DNA of 62,500 bases from Sporosarcina sp. FSL K6-1508 (GCF_038007465.1 NZ_JBBOXF010000001.1:1430001-1492500); one strand, 5' to 3'. Shown: positions 46,125-55,798, numbered from the stretch's first letter. Program-made: numbers and translations. Notes: a model not told the origin generated them from the sequence alone.

Positions 46125-47309
46125 TTAATTAATTAGGGCAACAATGTTATTCGCCTTTATCAAAGCTTGTTCAAAATCAGCAATCAAGTCATCCACGTGT
46201 TCGAGACCGACAGAAAAGCGCAGAAGCCCATCGGTAATGCCGCGTTTCTCCCGTTCTTCTTTCGGCATGGCAGCATGGGACATAGTTGCAGGATAGGAAA
46301 GAATAGATTCAACGCCGCCGAGACTTACAGCGAAAACAGGAATTCGGACATTTTCAACAAAAGCTTTTGCGGTTTCTCTATCTGGCAAACTGAAAGATAA
46401 GACAGCCCCAGGGCTCTTCGACTGTTTCGAGTGGATGGTATAGCCGGGATGACTTGCTAATCCTGGGTAAAATACTTCTTCTACTAAAGGATGCGCATTC
46501 AAATAGTCAGCTATTTTCTGTGCTGATCCGGATGACTGCATTAAGCGAGCACCTAATGTTTTGATCCCTTGAATTAGTGCATAGGAATCTTGTGCGCCAA
46601 GAATGGATCCAAATGAATTCTGGATGAATGCCAATCGATTGCCGAGTGTCTCATCTTTTGTCACTGCTAAACCGGCAATGATATCACTGTGACCCGATAA
46701 AAATTTAGTTGCACTATGAACGACGACATCGACGCCTAGGTCAAGAGGGCGCTGGTAGAGTGGTGACATGAATGTGTTGTCGAGAAACGTTAGACAATCA
46801 TTCTCTCTTGCAAGTTTTACAATGGCCTCAATATCCGTAATGCCCAAACGAGGATTAGATGGTGTTTCGATGTAAATTACTTTTGTATTTGGCTGAATAG
46901 CTTGGGCCGTTTGTTCCACATTCGTCAAATCTGCAAATGTATGGTCAATCCCGAACTTTGGCAAAACTTCGGTCACAAAGCGGTACGTTCCGCCATATAC
47001 ATCTTCAGTGACAACGATATGGTCGCCGGAAGAAAGAAGCATAAATGCAGAGGAGATAGCAGCCATTCCGGAAGCGAACGCCAACCCTCTTGCACCGCCT
47101 TCCAATGTGGCGATGGATTTCTCCAAAGCCTCTCTCGTTGGATTGCCCGACCGGCTGTAGTCATATGGTCCAAAGCCATCAAAACTTTCTTGATGGAACG
47201 TGGAAGATAAGTAAATCGGAACATTAACAGCCCCTGATTTCCGCTCGTATTCTCCCCTTGTGGATGCGTGAATGATAGTTGTTTCTAATCGCTCTTCATT
47301 CAAACTCAT
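46125..47309 (-). CDS. metC: Cystathionine beta-lyase MetC
   Basis: PLP-dependent trans-sulfuration enzyme converting cystathionine to homocysteine. 394 aa with YDYSRSGNPTREALE near 50, FASGMAAISSAF, the PLP-lysine segment VVHSATKFLSGHSDIIAG near 200, and SLGGVESILSYPA near 330. ATG follows AGGTG and overlaps the metI stop by 4 bp. B. subtilis also has metI-metC under an S-box. Distinguishing beta-lyase from gamma-lyase rests on gene order. Confidence 0.92.
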   Translation of the reverse strand: MSLNEERLETTIIHASTRGEYERKSGAVNVPIYLSSTFHQESFDGFGPYDYSRSGNPTREALEKSIATLEGGARGLAFASGMAAISSAFMLLSSGDHIVVTEDVYGGTYRFVTEVLPKFGIDHTFADLTNVEQTAQAIQPNTKVIYIETPSNPRLGITDIEAIVKLARENDCLTFLDNTFMSPLYQRPLDLGVDVVVHSATKFLSGHSDIIAGLAVTKDETLGNRLAFIQNSFGSILGAQDSYALIQGIKTLGARLMQSSGSAQKIADYLNAHPLVEEVFYPGLASHPGYTIHSKQSKSPGAVLSFSLPDRETAKAFVENVRIPVFAVSLGGVESILSYPATMSHAAMPKEEREKRGITDGLLRFSVGLEHVDDLIADFEQALIKANNIVALIN

Positions 47310-48427
47310 GGCACTAGCACCTCACTTTTCAAAGTTGCAAATACTTGCTTCAAATCTGCAATCAAATCATCCGCTTCTTCTACTCCAACAGAAAAACGTA
47401 AAAGCCGGTCGCAGACACCTCGACGTATCCGTTCTTCTCTCGGGATATCTGCATGTGTTTGCGTTGCTGGATAAGTTATAAAACTTTCCACCCCGCCCAG
47501 ACTTTCCGCAAATGTAATGAGTTGCAGATTTTCAAGAAACGGTCCGACCGATTGACTGTCATTTAATCGAAATGAGAGCATACCACCTTTGCCTGGATAG
47601 AGAACGTCTGCTACAAGCGGTTCATCTTTCAAAAAGTCTACGATTACTTTTGCATTTGCATCATGCTGTTTCATCCTTAAATGCAGTGTTTTCAACCCCC
47701 TGATTATTAACCAAGAATCAGAAGGGGAAAGGACCGCGCCGATTGCGTTATGGTTGGCAGCCAATTTTTCGCAAAGTTTCTCGCCTTTTGCTATGACAAG
47801 ACCAGCGAGAACATCATTATGCCCGCCGATATATTTCGTTGCGCTATGCATGACAATATCGGCGCCTAGTTCGATTGGTCTTTGGAAATAGGGCGTTAAA
47901 AACGTGTTGTCGACAATTAACAGTAAATCATGTTTTTTTGCGAGTTCGGCATACTGAAGAATATCGAATTCTTGCATTAATGGATTCGTAGGTGTTTCGA
48001 TGAAGAGTGCCTTCGTCTTCGGCGAAATCAACTTCTCGGTTTCATTTACATCAGTAAAATCCGTGTACAACGTGTGGATTGAATAGACATCAGAATACTG
48101 TTCGAGTAAGCGGTATGTGCCGCCGTAAATATCTTCTGGAACAATTAATTCATCACCGGGACGAAACAGGGTAAGGATTAACTGAATCGCCGCCATGCCG
48201 GAACTGCAAGCGAAACCACCATCTCCACCCTCCAAGTTAGCAATGCCTTTTTCTAAAATGGAACGGGTCGGATTTTTTGTTCTTGTATAGTCGTAGCCAG
48301 TCGATTGGCCGAGACCCTTATGCTTGTATGCAGTTGATAAATAAATCGGCGGATTGACAGCACCTGTTTTCGAATCACTGTTATTGCCTAATTGCACTAG
48401 AATTGTTTCCAAACTTCTTTTTGTCAT
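47306..48427 (-). CDS. metI: Cystathionine gamma-synthase / O-acetylhomoserine thiolyase MetI
   Basis: PLP enzyme that joins cysteine (or sulfide) to O-acetylhomoserine. 373 aa, the same length as the B. subtilis protein. It has YDYTRTKNPTRSILE, CSSGMAAIQLIL, the PLP-lysine segment VMHSATKYIGGHNDVLAG near 190, and SLGGVESFITYPA near 318. ATG 48427 follows AAGGGTG. A longer in-frame extension to 48529 would run through the riboswitch terminator and is rejected. Confidence 0.94.
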   Translation of the reverse strand: MTKRSLETILVQLGNNSDSKTGAVNPPIYLSTAYKHKGLGQSTGYDYTRTKNPTRSILEKGIANLEGGDGGFACSSGMAAIQLILTLFRPGDELIVPEDIYGGTYRLLEQYSDVYSIHTLYTDFTDVNETEKLISPKTKALFIETPTNPLMQEFDILQYAELAKKHDLLLIVDNTFLTPYFQRPIELGADIVMHSATKYIGGHNDVLAGLVIAKGEKLCEKLAANHNAIGAVLSPSDSWLIIRGLKTLHLRMKQHDANAKVIVDFLKDEPLVADVLYPGKGGMLSFRLNDSQSVGPFLENLQLITFAESLGGVESFITYPATQTHADIPREERIRRGVCDRLLRFSVGVEEADDLIADLKQVFATLKSEVLVP

Positions 48428-48451
48428 TATAGTCACCCTTTTCTTTGAAAT

Positions 48452-48484
48452 AAAAAAAGAGACCCTCTGTAAGAAGAGGGTCCC
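48452..48484 (-). terminator. S-box controlled terminator upstream of metI
   Basis: On the - strand GACCCTCT-TCTTAC-AGAGGGTC followed by TCTTTTTTT, between the SAM aptamer and metI. Confidence 0.92.
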
Positions 48485-48503
48485 CGAAATATCGCAGACA
48501 ATC

Positions 48504-48610
48504 TTCTTATCTTCTAGGGAAATGGACACCTAAAGGAATTAGCACCGTACCTGAACAGGTTGGTTGCTGAGACGTCATTGGGCCATTCCCTCGGTCTCTC
48601 TTGATAAGAA
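48504..48610 (-). promoter_or_regulatory. SAM-I (S-box) riboswitch upstream of metI-metC
   Basis: Read on the - strand: CTTATCAAGAGAGACCGAGG, GAATGGCCC, CTCAGCAACC, CGGTGCTAATTCC and the closing GAAGATAAGAAG. It is the second S-box of the window and controls metI-metC-(metE-like). Confidence 0.96.
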
Positions 48611-48629
48611 TAAAATATGAAATTATGTG

Positions 48630-48666
48630 AAAAAACAATTTCCATAACTTTAGCACGCTATGGAAA
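48630..48666 (-). terminator. Terminator after the FetAB-like operon
   Basis: Stem TTTCCATA / TATGGAAA, with a T6 run on the - strand, just ahead of the metI leader. Confidence 0.65.
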
Positions 48667-48686
48667 ATAAAACAAGGGGTAGATTG

Positions 48687-49442
48687 TTAATGCTTCTCCC
48701 TGAGTTGTTGCATACGTTGGTTGAATAAACTGGGATATGATAAAAATCCAAGTAATGCGCTTGTCACTGCCGCTGTCGTCAATAATAGGAAGATAATGAG
48801 CAACTGGAATTGAACCGCTTGAATGGGGTCGGCGCCTGCGATAATTTGACCGCTCATCATGCCGGGTAACTGGACTAAGCCCATTGTCTTCTGACTTTCG
48901 ATAGTTGGGATCATACTTGCCTTAATCGCATTGATGAGCTGCCTATGGATTGCTTGTTTTGGCGTTCCGCCGAGTGAAAGGATAAGTTCTGTTTCGTCAC
49001 GATAGGTTTCGACCTCGGCTGTAAATCGATTTAGAAAGAGAATCGAGAGAACCATTGAGTTACCAATGACCATACCGCTGATTGAAATGATATATTGCGC
49101 GGTTGGCGGCACAATCTGGAAGCCTAGTAAAATGCTTTGTGTAAGCACTTCGATAAAAACTAATGTGATTGCGATTTTCCACGTAATTCCCTCGATTGCT
49201 TTTCCTTTCTTCCGTGCGTTTTGCGTCGCTGCCGCGATCATTAATGTAACCATCAATCCGATGTACAAAAGATTTTCGGAATCGAAGACGAATTTGAGAA
49301 TATATCCTACAGCGAGCAACTGGATAATGGATCGGACTGTTGCAATAAGCGTATCTTTTTCCAACCCTAAGCGCAGTGTTTTCGATAGTAGGAGGGGGAT
49401 GATAACAAAAATAAGTGTGATGGATAACGTCAAATAACTCAT
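48687..49442 (-). CDS. ABC transporter permease, FetB/UPF0014 family
   Basis: 251 aa with about six to seven helices. UPF0014 features include FNRFTAEVETYRDETELILSLGGTPKQA in a cytoplasmic loop and QLPGMMSGQIIAGADPIQAVQFQ. In E. coli FetAB exports iron and helps resist oxidative stress; the substrate here is not known. The start overlaps the ATPase stop by 4 bp. Confidence 0.9.
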   Translation of the reverse strand: MSYLTLSITLIFVIIPLLLSKTLRLGLEKDTLIATVRSIIQLLAVGYILKFVFDSENLLYIGLMVTLMIAAATQNARKKGKAIEGITWKIAITLVFIEVLTQSILLGFQIVPPTAQYIISISGMVIGNSMVLSILFLNRFTAEVETYRDETELILSLGGTPKQAIHRQLINAIKASMIPTIESQKTMGLVQLPGMMSGQIIAGADPIQAVQFQLLIIFLLLTTAAVTSALLGFLSYPSLFNQRMQQLREKH

Positions 49443-50170
49443 TCTTCGCCTCCTTGTACAAACTGCTTCACGAATTCATTTGTCGGCGATTTCAATAAGT
49501 CACTTTTGCCCGTTTCAATGACTTTACCGTCCATAAGCACCCAGGTATAATCGCCGATTGATAACGCTTGCTGCAAGTTATGTGTAATCCAAATGATTGT
49601 CACGCCGTATTTCCGATTGATTTTAACGATCAACTCTTCAATTTCATGTAATGATGATCGGTCCAAGGCGGAGGTTATTTCATCCAGCAATAGGATTTCA
49701 GAGCGATTAATCAGTGTACGGGCGATTGATACTTTCTGCCGTTGTCCACCTGACAAATCATCCGTTTTCCTATGTAAAAACTGTTTATCCAACCCGACGT
49801 CTTCCAGAATTTCAACCGCATTCTGTTCAGGCATTTTTTCACCTTGAAGTTCCAAAGGGAGTGCTAAGTTATGGAAGACGGTACCTTTTATCATTGGTGC
49901 ACTTTGAAGGGCGATTCCGACATGACGGCGGAGTTCAACCGGCTCATATGTGAGAATTGGTTTTTCATGAATATAAATCTCGCCGGAAGTGGGGGATATC
50001 AAACCATTACATAATTTGAGCAACGTCGTTTTTCCTGCTCCGGATGGGCCAACAAGCGTAGTGATTTTCCCTTTTGGAAAGGAACCCGTTATGTTTTTTA
50101 AAATATGTACATCATCAATGGAATAATTGACGTTATGAAAATGCAAGGCAGGTTCATAAAAATTAGACAT
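49439..50170 (-). CDS. ABC transporter ATP-binding protein, FetA-like
   Basis: 243 aa ABC ATPase: Walker A GPSGAGKTT, Q-loop ALQSAP, signature DDLSGGQRQKVSIAR, Walker B ILLLDEITSALD, and the H-loop in WITHN. It partners with the overlapping FetB-like permease. AGGAG precedes ATG. Confidence 0.92.
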   Translation of the reverse strand: MSNFYEPALHFHNVNYSIDDVHILKNITGSFPKGKITTLVGPSGAGKTTLLKLCNGLISPTSGEIYIHEKPILTYEPVELRRHVGIALQSAPMIKGTVFHNLALPLELQGEKMPEQNAVEILEDVGLDKQFLHRKTDDLSGGQRQKVSIARTLINRSEILLLDEITSALDRSSLHEIEELIVKINRKYGVTIIWITHNLQQALSIGDYTWVLMDGKVIETGKSDLLKSPTNEFVKQFVQGGEE

Positions 50171-50377
50171 TCAATTCGCTCCTACTAACTTCTTATTTAT
50201 ATAGCGTATTTTATCATGCAAGAAAACTCTATTATAGTTCTAAAAAGTGTTTGTTGCTAATCGTTCATTGGTATTTGTCTACCTTTATTCCCCAGAAAGG
50301 AAGATTTACTTTTATTGAGGAACAAATGAAACTTGTTAGTGATCAAGATCGTATATGTATTAACTGGAGATGAGAAA

Positions 50378-50677
50378 ATGCCGACATGTAAAAATTGTAA
50401 CCGCAAATGGAATTGGAAGAATACGTTCATCAAGTTCCTTCGATTTAGCAGTGGAGTGGAGTGCTCGTACTGCGGTGAAAAACAGTTTGTCACTCCCGGT
50501 TCTAGAAAGCGTACAGGCCTGATATCCATTGCTCCTATTGTGACACTTATTCCAGCAGTACTATTTGAAGCCCCTTTGCCGATTGTCATTACAAGCTTGA
50601 TTGTAACCACGGTTTTAGCAATGACTCTTTCTCTATACATGATTGAATTATCGAATGACGACGAACCGCTCTGGTGA
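50378..50677 (+). CDS. Zinc-ribbon two-helix membrane protein (TIGR04104-like)
   Basis: 99 aa. The N-terminal CKNCNRKWNWKNTFIKFLRF and ECSYCGEKQF form a four-cysteine zinc ribbon (CxxC...CxxC). Two membrane helices (about 48-88) and a short acidic tail follow. The ATG at 50378 follows GGAGATG. An upstream in-frame start at 50333 would add a hydrophobic leader but has no ribosome-binding site. Function unknown. Confidence 0.82.
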   Translation: MPTCKNCNRKWNWKNTFIKFLRFSSGVECSYCGEKQFVTPGSRKRTGLISIAPIVTLIPAVLFEAPLPIVITSLIVTTVLAMTLSLYMIELSNDDEPLW

Positions 50678-50793
50678 AAATACCATCCACAGTTTTAAAC
50701 ATGCATTCATAACTACTTCAACACGGTATTCAAACTGCAAATTAGGCAAATGTCAAAACAAGACCGAAAAAAACGTAATGGAGGTGCAGACCA

Positions 50794-51318
50794 ATGGAGA
50801 AAAATAGGGAAGCTAACGTGTATTGGACATTGCTTAAGCATTCACAATGGAATATGTATATCGCTGCAACGACAGAAGGTCTTTGCTATATCGGTAGCCC
50901 AAATGCGCCATTCGAAGAACTTGTCACATGGGTGAAGAAGTGGATTCCGAGTTATACGCTGTCTGAAGAGGCGAGTATCTTGCAACCATATACGATGGAG
51001 TTGGTCGACTATTTGAAAGAGCTGCGTAAGGATTTCTCATTGCCAATCGATCTTCACGGCACACCTTTTCAACAATCTGTCTGGAAGGCACTGCAAGAAA
51101 TCCCATATGGGCAGACGGTTTCATATTCGGATATTGCCAAGAGGATTGAAAAACCGACCGCGATACGAGCAGTCGGAACCGCTATCGGCGCGAATCCAGT
51201 ATTGATAATTGTACCTTGTCATCGTGTCATTGCAAAAACCGGTAAGTTGGGTGGTTTTAGGGCCGGTTTAGAGATGAAAGAGGAGTTGCTGAGGGTAGAA
51301 AACAGCATAGTAATATAA
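50794..51318 (+). CDS. ogt: Methylated-DNA–protein-cysteine methyltransferase
   Basis: Suicide repair enzyme removing O6-methylguanine. 174 aa with the helix-turn-helix segment GQTVSYSDIAKRIEKPTAIRAVG and the active-site motif IVPCHRVI, where the cysteine accepts the methyl group, then GGFRAGLEMKEELL. GGAGGTG precedes ATG. Monocistronic, sharing a bidirectional terminator with the next gene. Confidence 0.94.
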   Translation: MEKNREANVYWTLLKHSQWNMYIAATTEGLCYIGSPNAPFEELVTWVKKWIPSYTLSEEASILQPYTMELVDYLKELRKDFSLPIDLHGTPFQQSVWKALQEIPYGQTVSYSDIAKRIEKPTAIRAVGTAIGANPVLIIVPCHRVIAKTGKLGGFRAGLEMKEELLRVENSIVI

Positions 51319-51376
51319 ATGGGAAATAAGATCGTTTATTAAGTTAGACCGAATAAAGGCCATCTTACAAGAGGTG

Positions 51377-51420
51377 AAAAAAGACAAGAGGAAAATTCAA
51401 AATCTCCTCTTGTCTTTTTT
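51377..51420. terminator. Bidirectional terminator between ogt and the AI-2E-family gene
   Basis: Stem AAAAAGACAAGAGGA / CCTCTTGTCTTTTTT, between convergent genes and abutting the stop of the - strand gene. Confidence 0.9.
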
Positions 51421-52456
51421 ATTTTTTAGTTTTTGGAGCAGATACAGAAATCACCTGTTCTTTATCCGTTACATCTAGTACGTCAAGAAGGAAAACGAAT
51501 ACGGGAATACCGATAATGAGTCCCCATACGCCAAAGAAGTTTTGCGAGAAAATGAGTACGATAAACGTGTAAAAAACGGGTAAATCTGTTTTTGAAGACA
51601 TTAGCTTTGGATTTAAGATATATGCTTCTATGGCATGAATAATCATTACTGCAATGAAAACATAGACAACTTTTAGAAATCCGCCAATTGTAAAAGCAAT
51701 CAACGTTAATGGAATCAGGGAAATGATTACACCGGCAACAGGAATGAGTCCCAAAAAGAAAATCATGATTGCCAAGCCAATTATTTGCGGGAATCCAAGT
51801 ACAATCAAAACGATTACAGACAAGAAAGTATTGACGATCGCGATGATAAATTGGGCTTCAATTACTTTTCCGAATGTCCGAGCAAATTTTTTGCCGAAGA
51901 ATTCAATTTCATAATAGAAAGGAGCAATCTTACTATCTTTAAATTTGTTTGTAAACTCAATTAAACGCGGTTTTTCCAACAAGAAAAATAGGCTTAATAG
52001 TAAAGCGAGCATTACTTGAATACTTGTTTTACTAATATCAGTAAAGTATTTTAGTAGAAAAGAAAAACCATTTTCCAAATAGGCTGCAATTTGATTACTT
52101 GAGATAATAGATTCCAAGTATTTAAGTAGTACACTGTCATGTGGTTGTGAATAGAAGGTGGTAATTCGTATAATAAGTTGGCTGATTTCCGAGGTGATTA
52201 AAGGTAAATATTTTACGATGCCTATCGTAAGTATTCCAACAATCAATGTATACATTAAAATCACTAATAATTTACGATTTAACCGTACACGCTTTACCGT
52301 AAATTCAACAAGCCGGTTTAATAAAAATGCAAAAATAAATGTAAGTAAGATGATATTCATCATACTTCTAACACTGTAAAGAATTAATATAATCAAAGCG
52401 AAGATAAGAATCCGCCGTGGTCCCTTTTTTTCGAAAATATCCAATACACCATTCAT
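51419..52456 (-). CDS. AI-2E family transporter / PerM-like permease
   Basis: 345 aa with about eight helices in the AI-2E (UPF0118) pattern: N-terminal helices, a long amphipathic middle section, and GLIPVAGVIISLIPLTLIA and IHAIEAYILNPKLMSSKTDLP near the C terminus. Family members export small molecules or act as Na+/H+ antiporters; no substrate is assignable. AAGGAG precedes ATG. Confidence 0.88.
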   Translation of the reverse strand: MNGVLDIFEKKGPRRILIFALIILILYSVRSMMNIILLTFIFAFLLNRLVEFTVKRVRLNRKLLVILMYTLIVGILTIGIVKYLPLITSEISQLIIRITTFYSQPHDSVLLKYLESIISSNQIAAYLENGFSFLLKYFTDISKTSIQVMLALLLSLFFLLEKPRLIEFTNKFKDSKIAPFYYEIEFFGKKFARTFGKVIEAQFIIAIVNTFLSVIVLIVLGFPQIIGLAIMIFFLGLIPVAGVIISLIPLTLIAFTIGGFLKVVYVFIAVMIIHAIEAYILNPKLMSSKTDLPVFYTFIVLIFSQNFFGVWGLIIGIPVFVFLLDVLDVTDKEQVISVSAPKTKK

Positions 52457-53040
52457 ATGATAATAGCTCCTTCATAATTAATTAAAAGTGAACATGACTG
52501 ATAGAACCTTTCATTTTAGTATTAACATGATTGGTTGAGATTACAAGCTAAAAACTAGTTTTTTATAAAAAAAAGTTATGCAAATGGGAGATGAGATAAT
52601 AAATACAGAGGTTGCAAGTGACTCAAGATGAAATTCCGGGTATATCACCGCTTTTACTAAAGCCTTTTTGTTTATTCTAGCAAAGATCAGACAAGTAATA
52701 GAATGACGTTATATAGAAGGTATGACTGATTTAAAATCGAAAAGGAAGTGTAATAAAGAAGGAGTAAGCAGCTGAAATTGCATCTTTGGCATCGCCTTAT
52801 GGATGGGAAGGTGGTAATTCACTCGTTCTCGAAAGTTTTTGATGAACGTGTATCTATCTTTGGGGAGCACGGACGAAATTCCATCATACCATTAACGAAA
52901 AAACTACGCAGGGATTCGATTTTATCGCCTCCCCACGCAGCAGAAATCTGGATAATGGTGCAGTGATCGCCGAGCAACCCGTACATAAGGAGTTAAGTGT
53001 TTTATCACAAAAGTAAGCAGTGTTGACAGCCTATATTTGG
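52457..53040. other. Gene-free spacer
   Basis: About 580 bp. A 62-codon + strand frame at 52778 begins with a TTG, lacks a known domain and is followed by nothing coherent, so I do not call it. No promoter or terminator is clear. Confidence 0.4.
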
Positions 53041-53134
53041 TGAATCAACACATATGGCGCTGAATAAATGTATACAGCGTAGGCAGCTCCTAGCGTAGTA
53101 GCGGAATCATTGGATTCCTTATTTCAACATACTA
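53041..53134. repeat. MITE-like palindromic repeat, inverted copy
   Basis: Read on the - strand: TATGTTGAAATAAGGAATCC, later GCTAGGAGC, GCCTACGCTGTATACATTTA and ATTCAGCGCCATATG. It matches the repeat at 30554-30643 at both ends, especially the GCCTAYGCTGTATACATTTA block. Confidence 0.7.
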
Positions 53135-53143
53135 GAGCAACTT

Positions 53144-53314
53144 TTATTTTTCAGTAGAACGGTATAAATCAATCATTGCCTTTTTCCGATCACCCAGAGT
53201 TGCAAACTCTCTTGACAATTCTTCGTGAATGCCGTTTTGGTCTATCTTGCCTGTTTTTATTTTTTCGGATAAAGTTTCGTTCTGCTTTGATTCTTTCTTG
53301 TTGTCTTCTTCCAT
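53144..53314 (-). CDS. Small acidic hypothetical protein
   Basis: 56 aa, highly charged, with no signal or membrane segment. The C-terminal part (EELSREFATLGDRKKAMIDL) looks helical. ATG 53314 follows GGGGAGG at good spacing; in-frame starts further upstream lack a site. Not recognised. Confidence 0.65.
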   Translation of the reverse strand: MEEDNKKESKQNETLSEKIKTGKIDQNGIHEELSREFATLGDRKKAMIDLYRSTEK

Positions 53315-53483
53315 AACAATACCTCCCCGTTTCATCAATCCCCTTTAATATGGCACTAGCAACTAAAATCATTCATCAATTGAGGAAATGAGAAATAGGA
53401 TTGTCAAATCATGTTATGTTAAGTCGGTTTTAGGGTAAATAGTGTATACTTGTACCATTAGAATGCGGAAGAAGGAGATTGAC

Positions 53484-54953
53484 ATGAGTTCGAAATATGC
53501 AGATGACAGCTTGGCTTTACATACGGATTTATATCAAATCAATATGGCGGAATCATACTGGGCAGATGGTATCCATGAACGGAAGGCGGTTTTTGAACTG
53601 TTTTTCAGAAACTTGCCGTTCGGTAATGGGTATGCGCTATTCGCAGGGCTTGAGCGTGTTCTCGATTACTTAAGAGAATTTCATTTTAGCGAAAGTGATC
53701 TTGCTTATTTGAGTGACGATCTTGGTTATAAAGAAGATTTCATTTCTTATTTAAAAGAACTCCGTTTTACAGGTGATGTCTATTCGATGGTTGAAGGGGA
53801 ACTCGTTTTTGCGAATGAACCGATTATTCGCGTGGAAGCAACGCTTATCGAAGCGCAGCTGATGGAGACAGCCCTGCTTAATATCGTCAACTACCAGACA
53901 TTGATTGCGACAAAAGCGAGCCGCATCAAACAAGTTGTCAAAGACGAAGTTGTGATGGAGTTCGGGACACGCCGTGCGCATGAGATGGATGCGGCGATTT
54001 GGGGAGCACGAGCTACATTCATTGGCGGTGTTGAGGCCACGAGTAATGTCCGGGCAGGAAAAAGATTCGATATACCCGTAGCTGGGACGCATGCCCATTC
54101 AATGATCCAAGCATATAAAAGCGAATACGAAGCATTTCATTCATATGCTAAGAGACATAAGGATTGTGTATTCCTTGTAGATACTTATAATACAGTGAAA
54201 ATCGGTATTCCAACGGCTATCCAAGTTGCAAAAGAACTTGGCGATAAAATCAATTTCATCGGTGTCCGTCTCGACAGCGGGGATATTTCATTCCTATCAA
54301 AAGAAGCGCGTCGTATGTTGGATGAAGCCGGATTCACGGAAGCACAAGTTGTCGTTTCAAATGATCTGGACGAATATACTATCCTCAACTTGAAGGCTCA
54401 AGGCGCAAAGGTTGATGTGTGGGGAATCGGAACGAAATTAATCACAGCATATGACCAACCGGCATTAGGAGCAGTTTATAAAATTGTGTCGATTGAAAAT
54501 GCCGAGGGTAAAATGGAAGACACGATTAAAATCTCGTCAACAACAGAAAAAGTGACAACACCTGGACGGAAAAAATTATATCGCATTATCGACTTAGAAA
54601 ACGGCAAGGCTGAAGGGGATTATATTACAATGCATGATGAGGATCCTGCTTCCGAAAAACGCATTAAAATGTTCCACCCAGTCCACACATTCATCTCGAA
54701 GTTTGTTACGAATTTCGAAGCCAAAGACTTGCATGTGAAAGTGGTAGAGAATGGGAGCGTCATTTATGTTAATCCGACACTTCAACAAATGCGTAACTAC
54801 GCAAAAGAAAACCTTGAATTGTTATGGGATGAATATAAACGATCTCTAAATCCTGAAGAATATCCAGTCGACTTAAGCCAGAAATGTTGGGACAATAAAA
54901 TGCGTAACATCCAGGAAGTCCAGGAAATGGTGGAAGACTTTATTAATCAATAA
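53484..54953 (+). CDS. pncB: Nicotinate phosphoribosyltransferase PncB
   Basis: Makes nicotinate mononucleotide from nicotinate and PRPP in NAD salvage. 489 aa with LHTDLYQINMAESYW near 11, EFGTRRAHEMDAAIWGARATFIGG near 155, THAHSMIQAY, and the phosphate-binding LDSGDISFLS near 265. ATG 53484 follows GAAGGAGA; an in-frame start 42 bp upstream has no site. Cotranscribed with nadE 15 bp downstream. Confidence 0.94.
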   Translation: MSSKYADDSLALHTDLYQINMAESYWADGIHERKAVFELFFRNLPFGNGYALFAGLERVLDYLREFHFSESDLAYLSDDLGYKEDFISYLKELRFTGDVYSMVEGELVFANEPIIRVEATLIEAQLMETALLNIVNYQTLIATKASRIKQVVKDEVVMEFGTRRAHEMDAAIWGARATFIGGVEATSNVRAGKRFDIPVAGTHAHSMIQAYKSEYEAFHSYAKRHKDCVFLVDTYNTVKIGIPTAIQVAKELGDKINFIGVRLDSGDISFLSKEARRMLDEAGFTEAQVVVSNDLDEYTILNLKAQGAKVDVWGIGTKLITAYDQPALGAVYKIVSIENAEGKMEDTIKISSTTEKVTTPGRKKLYRIIDLENGKAEGDYITMHDEDPASEKRIKMFHPVHTFISKFVTNFEAKDLHVKVVENGSVIYVNPTLQQMRNYAKENLELLWDEYKRSLNPEEYPVDLSQKCWDNKMRNIQEVQEMVEDFINQ

Positions 54954-54968
54954 GGAGGTTTATCGATT

Positions 54969-55793
54969 ATGACATTACAAGACAAGATCATTGAAGAGCT
55001 GAAGGCGCAACCCGTTATCGATCCTGAAGAAGAAGTGCGGAAATCAATCGACTTTATGAAAGAATATGCAAGGAAAAATGCGTTTCTAAATGGTTTTGTG
55101 TTAGGGATTTCAGGTGGACAGGATTCAACACTTGTCGGAAAACTTGCCCAGCTGGCTGTCGATGAATTGAACGGTGAGGAAGGAACGGAACGCTATAAAT
55201 TCATAGCAATCAGATTGCCTTATGGTTCCCAGTTTGACGAGGATGATTGTCAAGATGCACTGGAGTTTATTAAGCCCACGATGATTTACACCGTTAATAT
55301 TAAAGAAGCTGTCGATGCGAGTGCACGTGCATTAACGGCTGCAGGTGTTACGTTGAACGATTTCGCTAAAGGAAATGAAAAGGCGCGGGAACGGATGAAA
55401 GTCCAATACTCAGTTGCATCAATGCATGATTGCATTGTGCTCGGGAGTGACCATGCGGCGGAAGCAATCACTGGATTCTATACGAAGTTTGGAGATGGTG
55501 GTGCAGATCTTATGCCGCTATTCAGATTGAACAAACGCCAAGGGAAAGAGTTGTTGCGGGAACTTGGCTGCCCTGAGCATCTCTATATGAAAGTGCCAAC
55601 AGCAGATTTGGAAGAAGATAAACCAGCATTGCCTGATGAAGTTGCACTTGGTGTTTCGTATGACGATATCGATGATTATCTTGAAGGGAAAAAGCTGCCG
55701 GAAGGACCGCGTACAGCAATTGAGAACCATTTCCTGCGTTCGCAACACAAACGGCATCTGCCAATTACTATCTTTGATGATTTCTGGAAGTGA
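54969..55793 (+). CDS. nadE: NH3-dependent NAD+ synthetase NadE
   Basis: Amidates nicotinate adenine dinucleotide to NAD+ using ammonia and ATP. 274 aa, the short form without a glutaminase domain. The ATP pyrophosphatase loop GISGGQDSTL is near 45, followed by LPYGSQFDEDDCQ, GSDHAAEAITGFYTKFGDGG and the C-terminal SQHKRHLP. AAGGAGG precedes ATG. It completes the salvage branch begun by PncB. Confidence 0.95.
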   Translation: MTLQDKIIEELKAQPVIDPEEEVRKSIDFMKEYARKNAFLNGFVLGISGGQDSTLVGKLAQLAVDELNGEEGTERYKFIAIRLPYGSQFDEDDCQDALEFIKPTMIYTVNIKEAVDASARALTAAGVTLNDFAKGNEKARERMKVQYSVASMHDCIVLGSDHAAEAITGFYTKFGDGGADLMPLFRLNKRQGKELLRELGCPEHLYMKVPTADLEEDKPALPDEVALGVSYDDIDDYLEGKKLPEGPRTAIENHFLRSQHKRHLPITIFDDFWK

Positions 55794-55798
55794 TTTAT

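Noticed and set aside
52778..52966. 62-codon frame with a TTG start between the AI-2E-family gene and the repeat at 53041
   Set aside because: Composition and lack of any recognisable motif argue against a gene, despite a purine-rich stretch upstream. It might be a remnant, but there is no supporting evidence.
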